Shown: positions 58,726-64,000 of the stretch, in pieces
Position numbering within the stretch: position 1 is the stretch's first letter
Layout: every line of letters starts with the position of its first letter
Source: Craterostigma plantagineum
Taxonomy: Eukaryota > Streptophyta > Magnoliopsida > Lamiales > Linderniaceae
Direction of reading: 5' to 3'
Assembly (NCBI GenBank): GCA_027422505.1
Contig: JAPQWV010000001.1
Location: 1,054,001-1,118,000, forward strand
Length of the DNA stretch: 64,000 nucleotides
Notes under the pieces: generated by a model
What the model was told of the DNA's origin: nothing
What the model saw: the letters and a program-made list of their open reading frames with translations, nothing else
Database searches by the model: none
Position numbers and translations under genes: made by a program

Positions 58726-58957
58726 CTCCCTCTGTCCCAGTATCTTTTGGACATTTGGGATTGGGTTCGATTTTTAAGAAATATAATATTTTAATAGTAT
58801 AGTGGAAGAAAAGTGTATGGTGTGGCACGTCTTTTAAGAATATTTAATGTTATTATATTGATTGTGTGTGATAGTTTTTACTAAATATGAAAATGTATAA
58901 AAGATAGTGGGACGCCCGATTTGGTAAAATGTACAAAAATTACCGAGACGGAGGGAG
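58726..58957. mobile_element. Stowaway-like MITE 3
   Basis: 232 bp from ctccctctgtcccagtatct to its complement-like end gagacggagggag, flanked by TA (58,724-58,725 and 58,958-58,959). The interior (gacatttgggattgg, ggcacgtcttttaagaatat) matches MITE 1. Confidence 0.9.
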
Positions 58958-58959
58958 TA

Positions 58960-59847
58960 ATAAATTACAAGGAACCTTCAACGCGTATGCATTTTAAGCG
59001 AAGCACATAGTCAGAGTTTAATCTCATAGTTCTCGTAATAAAATTCCAGATGCATTCATTTCATCTCTGAGCATCTAATTTCAGTTCAGATCTATGAAAT
59101 CAATTACCAAAGCTTTAAACTTTCGTATTTTAACATATGATCATACGAGAAATGTTTCAGTAAAAAAAGAAGAAAGATTAAAATGCCCATAACAAGTATC
59201 TGCAAGTGTTCAAAACAAAAGGGATCGATTATCATAACTAGAAATATAATATTGTGCGAAAACAAGATGAACGAAAAGGCAGTGAGCAATCAGAGAACTT
59301 TGAAGACCATTAACATGAAATTTCCACATCTGGAATTTCAGATTTACGATTCTCATCATTTTGATTTGCAATTCGCCAAAAAAAAAACGAAAATTTTAGA
59401 ACTGAAATCCGAATATTCCAACAACAAAACGTCCACAGAAGAATCGATAGCATGCTAAAAATTCAGATCTGAAAATGTATGTTAATGAAGAAAGAACAAA
59501 AATTTCGACGGAGCCGCGCTGAGACTTTTTGTGCAGTGCAGTTTTGAGCTGCGTTATGATTTTAGGGTTTCCCCTCATATATATAGCCGATCGAAGAACC
59601 ACTTAACAACGACTTTAATACATTACATAAATCGCTACCCTATTTACGATCGTTGAGTTTATACCTGATGGAGCGCACTCATATTTAAATTGTATAATCG
59701 TTGAAAAATATCGAAATCTTAAGTTTAATATTATTCTACTTTATTAAGCATCAAGGCTTTGGTTAAAAGATAACTGATTCAATTAATTTGGTACGTCTAT
59801 TGACCAATCACATCTACAAAATAATAATAATTTTTAAAAAAATAATA
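58960..59847. other. Intergenic region between two MITEs
   Basis: No gene can be supported. Confidence 0.45.
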
Positions 59848-60089
59848 CTCCCTCTGTTCCAACCATTTTATACATTTTACTAAATGAGACGTCTCACATC
59901 TTTTGTACGTTTCCTTATTTAGCAAAAAAACTATCACAAACAATCAATATAATAACATTAAATATTCTTAAAAGACGTGTCAAAATATACACTTTTTTAC
60001 CTTTTAATTGTATTATATTATTAAAATATTCAGTTTATTAATTCTCGTGCCAATTTCCAAATGTCCATAAATATTTGGGATGGAGGAAG
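59848..60089. mobile_element. Stowaway-like MITE 4
   Basis: 242 bp from ctccctctgttccaaccatt to gggatggaggaag, flanked by TA (59,846-59,847 and 60,090-60,091). The interior matches MITEs 1 and 3 in the opposite orientation. Confidence 0.9.
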
Positions 60090-60266
60090 TATAAAATTAG
60101 AAAGATAACTAACTACCCACCATCCAATGTTTTAGAAAAATAATAAAATATTAATAAAAACTATAAAAAAATCAACCACTATCTTTTCCCGTAAATCTAA
60201 AATTTGGTATGTAATTTTATATTCTTATTTACCCTTCTAATGAATTACTATTTTACATTAATATCT

Positions 60267-60972
60267 TGTTATGATTCCAGCTCCAAACGACTCGCAACTG
60301 ATTAGTGTTTACACGCACACCGATCGATCAGCTCAATTCGAGCAATCGCAGCTCGAATCGACGCGAAACAGAACCGAAATCAAACCAGAAACGACACAGA
60401 GAATTAACGTGGTTCGGCGATCTTCGCCTACGTCCACGGACCAACAGAGCCTTCGATTCGATTATCCACCAACTAGAGTTTTACAGAGCTCAAAGTCTAC
60501 TATCAAACCCTAGTTAACAACTTTCACTAATTCGCTCTCTAGCAAAAGTTACAAGCTCTCAAAGTGAGCTCGTCGAACCTCTGTTTCTGGTATTTATATC
60601 TGATGTTCAGGTGTTTATTAGTCGCAGTATCAGCCGTTGGATCATCTTCATCGCATCCAATGGTCTGTATCTTCCCACAGCTTGCACAGAAACCGATGTT
60701 TCACTTATAGTGTTTCTAAACACTTTTCACAGCATTTAATCTCAGCCATCGATCTTCTAAGCGCGCCGAATCCAACGAATGAGATTTAAATTTACAGCTT
60801 CGAATTCTGGCCCTCAGATGACGCGAGCACGATCCGACGGCTCACAATTAAACTGGACACTTAGCTAAATTTCCTTCAGCTCTCTCGACAGCTTTCAGCT
60901 GTGATCAATCGGCCTCTTTTCCGGCGACTTTCTGGCCATCTCCGGCGAGCTTAGGCGCACCAATTCCCGACA
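60267..60972 (-). repeat. LTR of a minus-strand copia element
   Basis: The right border is firm: ...caattcccgaca at 60,961-60,972 followed by aactccaccttgagcc, the complement of a copia polypurine tract like that of the 44,191 element. The left border, tgtt at 60,267, is tentative. It carries the aacgtggttcgg...cctacgtccacgg motif shared with the other copia LTRs. The matching 5' LTR should lie beyond base 64,000. Confidence 0.7.
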
Positions 60973-61224
60973 AACTCCACCTTGAGCCTAGAGCTCGCAT
61001 TCCATGCCCCGAACTCCTCCGTAACAGCCCAAACACAGGAGTTATCTCAGCTCAAAAAACATACCAGAAATCAGCCCCACTTTCATCAGCTTCAAGAATT
61101 TTCTGCTGTTTTCATTTCGCAGCTTCGTTCGAAGCTACACCTCGATTCGTAGCTCCGCTCTGTTGGTCATCAAGCTCCCTTAGGAGCTTCGAGCCTCGAA
61201 AGAAATCTTGTTGAGCCCAAGCGA

Positions 61225-61785
61225 GATTGAAATCTCCCACTTGGAACCGATTCGGCTCTTCGAGTTTCCAATCTTCGTTTCCCCCGAGGATTCTCCATTC
61301 ACAGCCTCAAGAGCTTCCCTCCAAGCTCTTACACCGCTGCCTTTTGCCTTTCTCTTGCCGTCATTCACAGTAGAAGGCTCAACAGCCCGCAAAGCATCAC
61401 AGCTTTCAAGCTCATTTTCAGAAATTTCAGCTTTTTCCTCAGATTTGGTCGAGCTTTCTCCCTCTGATTCGACCACCATATCTGAGCTGTCATCTGCCTC
61501 AGAGCTTGTCCTCATAAGTGGCTTCGACATGCTCTCATTCCTCGGTGAGAGCATGTCGAAGCCACTTATGAGGACAAGCTCTGAGGCAGATGACAGCTCA
61601 GATATGGTGGTCGAATCAGAGGGAGAAAGCTCGACCAAATCTGAGGAAAAACCTGAAATTCTGAAAATGAGCTTGAAAGTTGTGATGCTTTGCGGGCTGT
61701 TGAGCCTTCTACTGTGAATGAGGGCAAGAGAAAGGCAAAGGGCAGCGGTGTAAGAGCTTGGAGGGAAGCTCTTGAGACTGTGAAT
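61225..61785. repeat. Large palindrome within the copia linker region
   Basis: About 240 bp ending gcttcgacatgctctcattc (61,521-61,540) is repeated as its reverse complement starting gagagcatgtcgaagccact (61,551-61,570), with only about 10 bp between the arms. The right arm runs to about 61,780 and then switches to a direct copy of the left-arm start (cccacttggaaccgattcgg, near 61,793). Confidence 0.85.
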
Positions 61786-61871
61786 TGAAATGTCCCACTT
61801 GGAACCGATTCGGCTCTTCGAGTTTCCAATCTTCGTTTCCCCCGAGGATTCTCCATTCACAGCCTCAAGAA

Positions 61872-62336
61872 TGTGACGCCCGGGGCCGAAGAGGGCGGGG
61901 AGTGATCGCCGGTGCCAGGGTGCACGGACAATGAGCGGCTCCTGGCAGGCTTCTAGGCGAAGGGGTACATGAACGAACCGATCCAACACCAGAATGAGAG
62001 GGGATCCTGAGACTGACAATGTATGGGCGTGTCAGGCTAAGAATCGTATAAAATAATTGATAGTACTACTCATATCACCAAGGTCGACCTACCTTTTCGG
62101 GAGTCCATCTATAGAAACTCCGAAGTTAAGCGTGCTTGACTTGGGGCAATCTAGGGATGGGTGACCCCCTGGGAAGTTTCTCAGGGTGCGTGTGAGCGAG
62201 TGCACGAAGCACGCTAAAAGGTTAAATGGTGGTACAGTGGGGCCAGACTATCGGTCGGAGTGTGGTGGGCCCAACCCCACTGGTCCCGGTAGGGACCGAT
62301 GCTATAGTGACACCCGGTATGGGACGGGTCGTTACA
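61872..62336 (+). repeat. 5' LTR of the Cassandra element
   Basis: The 465-bp LTR includes the 5S-like segment described separately. Confidence 0.94.
62113..62183 (+). promoter_or_regulatory. 5S rRNA-like pol III promoter segment in the 5' Cassandra LTR
   Basis: gaagttaagcgtgcttg (62,122-62,138) matches the 5S A-box region and ggatgggtgaccccctggga (from about 62,155) the C-box region, in the right order and approximate spacing of plant 5S rRNA. Outside these boxes the similarity fades, so it is not a 5S gene. Confidence 0.9.
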
Positions 62337-62408
62337 GGTGGTATCAGAGCACAACCTCTCGCAGTACGGTGCTGGTTCGAGGACGAACCAGGCGGAAGCT
62401 GGTGGGCA

Positions 62409-62873
62409 TGTGACGCCCGGGGCCGAAGAGGGCGGGGAGTGATCGCCGGTGCCAGGGTGCACGGACAATGAGCGGCTCCTGGCAGGCTTCTAGGCGAAGG
62501 GGTACATGAACGAACCAATCCAACACCAGAATGAGAGGGGATCCTGAAACTGACAATGTATGGGCGTGTCAGGCTAAGAATCGTATAAAATAATTGATAG
62601 TACTACTCATATCACCAAGGTCGACCTACCTTTTCGGGAGTCCATCTATAGAAACTCCGAAGTTAAGCGTGCTTGACTTGGGGCAATCTAGGGATGGGTG
62701 ACCCCCTGAGAAGTTTCTCAGGGTGCGTGTGAGCGAGTGCACGAAGCACGCTAAAAGGTTAAATGGTGGTACAGTGGGGCCAGACTATCGGTCGGAGTGT
62801 GGTGGGCCCAACCCCACTGGTCCCGGTAGGGACCGATGCTATAGTGACACCCGGTATGGGACGGGTCGTTACA
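62409..62873 (+). repeat. 3' LTR of the Cassandra element
   Basis: 465 bp, the same length as the 5' LTR. Its C-box region reads ccccctgagaag instead of ccccctgggaag. Confidence 0.94.
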
Positions 62874-64000
62874 AAGAACTTCCCTCCAAGCTCTTACACT
62901 GCTGCCCTTTGCCTTTCTCTTGCCCTCATTCACAGTAGAAGGCTCAACAGCCCGCAAAGCATCACAGCTTTCAAGCTCAGTTTCAGAAATTTCAGTTTTT
63001 TCCTCAGATTTGGTCGAGCTTTCTCCCTCTGATTCGACCTCCATATCTGAGCTTTCATCTACCTCAGAGCTTGTCCTCATAAGTGGCTTCGACATGCTCT
63101 CATTCCTCGGTGAAATCGCCTCCACCTCGAGCTCAGAATCGTCACAATCCGAGCTCAGTTTCTCCAAGTTCACAACAGCAGTTTTTTCCAAAACTGCTCC
63201 AACCAAGGGTTTTGGAGCAGCTCGTTTAGCCCCCAAACGAGCTTTCTGTGGCTTCCCTTTCACCACATTCAGTAGTCCACATTTCCTAGTTTCCATAGAT
63301 GCAGCTTCATCACAGAGCAACCCTCCAAGACATAGATTCCGTGCCTCCGAAGTCCTGTCAGAACCAGCCTGCTCTGTTTCCAAGCTGTTAATTTTCCAGC
63401 TACTGCTTTGATGTTGTATCCCTTTGAATCCAATTCTCCTACGGATATCAAGTTCCTCCTCAAGTCCGGGACATACCTAACATCCTTAAGAATGCCTACA
63501 ATACCTGACTTGAGCCTCAAATGCACAGATCATACCCCAAGCACTTTGCAAAATCTGCCATTTCCAAGCTTCACCTTGCTTTGAGCTGTTTCCTTGAATC
63601 CTTGCAACCAATCCTTGTTGCAAGTGATGTGGTAACTGCACCCTGAGTCAAGGATCCACTCCTTGCTCTCCACATGCTCAGATACACTCAAAATCCCAGC
63701 ATCTTCATATCCAAATTCTGCAAAATCAGCCGCAGCAGTCTGTTTGCCTCGGTTTGAGTTTGATCCGATCCTCTTTGGGCAAAACCTTCGAATGTGACCT
63801 TCCTCTTGACAGTGGAAGCATCTCAGAGGACCCCTAGCCTCATACACATCATTTACTTTGCCCTTCTTTTGAGGAAATTTGGCTTTCTGCTTGACAAACA
63901 ACATATGCGCCGAATCTGAATTTTCTGCACTTTCTGAAATTTTCCTTGTGTTGAGCTGCCTTGAGCTCAGTGCTGAGAGCACATCATCGAGCTTCAAGGT

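Larger units (their letters stand above)
61872..62873 (+). mobile_element. Cassandra-type TRIM retrotransposon with 5S-rRNA-derived LTRs
   Basis: Two 465-bp LTRs (61,872-62,336 and 62,409-62,873), tgtgacgcc...gtcgttaca, are flanked by the exact 5-bp duplication aagaa (61,867-61,871 and 62,874-62,878). I see about three differences between the LTRs. The 72-bp interior has a tggtatcagagc primer-binding site (62,339-62,350) and a purine-rich tract before the second LTR, and no coding capacity. Each LTR contains 5S rRNA-like sequence with both internal promoter boxes. These are the defining features of Cassandra elements. Confidence 0.95.
60973..64000 (-). mobile_element. Internal region of a rearranged, deleted copia element (runs off the window)
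   Basis: Minus-strand coding remnants: gag with a CCHC knuckle (CFHCQEEGHIRRFC) and protease start (WILDSGCSYHI) at 63,530-63,997; pre-integrase segment (VGILKDVRYVPDLRRNLISVGEL) at 63,269-63,526. Acidic Ser/Glu-rich linker sequence follows directly (SMSKPLMRTSSE, SEGESSTKSEEK) with no integrase, RT or RNase H. The linker occurs three times in alternating orientation (about 61,225-61,545 direct, 61,551-61,785 inverted, and 61,790-63,113 direct, split by the Cassandra element). The copy cannot move on its own. Confidence 0.85.

Noticed and set aside
61180..62019. A 279-codon minus-strand ORF as a host gene
   Set aside because: It is copia linker sequence running through the palindrome into the Cassandra LTR.
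62113..62183. A genuine 5S rRNA gene
   Set aside because: Only the internal promoter boxes are conserved, the sequence is in both LTRs of a TRIM element, and the 5' part and end of 5S rRNA are not matched.
62222..62518. Open frames within the Cassandra LTRs
   Set aside because: Cassandra elements are non-coding; these frames cross LTR borders and overlap the 5S-like segment.

Overview
This window is nuclear DNA of a flowering plant, most likely a eudicot. Genes have short GT-AG introns and AT-rich spacers, and the families are plant-specific (LHT amino-acid transporters, PERK kinases, SOFL, MIZU-KUSSEI1, an IDA-like peptide, an RR-type tandem CCCH protein). Between them lie copia, hAT, MULE, Stowaway-like and Cassandra elements. 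The genus cannot be read from the sequence. Exon boundaries below were assembled by eye from splice sites, reading-frame continuity and protein-family similarity, and may be off by a base.

Layout. 1-2,400: 3' part of a decayed Ty1/copia element on the + strand. 2,900-4,100: fold-back elements built from GGGTCACTA motifs. 6,887-7,861: tandem CCCH zinc-finger gene (+). 8,983-11,736: choline-transporter-like gene (-) with an internal TAG stop. 12,668-14,553: GDT1/UPF0016 cation transporter gene (+). 15,053-17,397 and 18,384-20,958: tandem LHT-type amino-acid transporter genes (-); the first has a one-base frameshift and a 400-bp MULE-like fold-back element in an intron. 21,250-21,879: MULE-like element with nested hairpins. 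22,363-26,798: short MED25-like gene (-). 27,483-30,394: organellar methionine aminopeptidase (-). 31,429-31,920: small membrane protein (+). 32,424-34,760: two broken gene remnants.

35,476-40,520 is a DNA-transposon cluster: a hAT with decayed transposase, a second hAT nested in it, and a third hAT-like element. Next come a solo-LTR-like repeat (40,882-41,593), an IDA-like peptide gene (42,976-43,269, +), and a young copia element (44,191-48,851, -) that lacks RNase H. Further right are a MIZU-KUSSEI1-like gene (50,370-51,239, -), a PERK-type receptor kinase (52,433-55,349, -) with a miniature LTR element in an intron, a SOFL gene (56,723-57,103, +) and a group-S-type bZIP gene (57,568-58,002, -). 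The right end holds two Stowaway-like MITEs and a rearranged copia element carrying an intact Cassandra element, whose LTRs contain 5S-rRNA-derived promoter sequence.

The genes are ordinary independent plant loci and form no operon or evident cluster, apart from the LHT tandem pair. The main biological points are layered transposon nesting with readable target-site duplications, and genes with discrete lesions (choline transporter stop, LHT frameshift, degenerate glycine loop in the PERK kinase).
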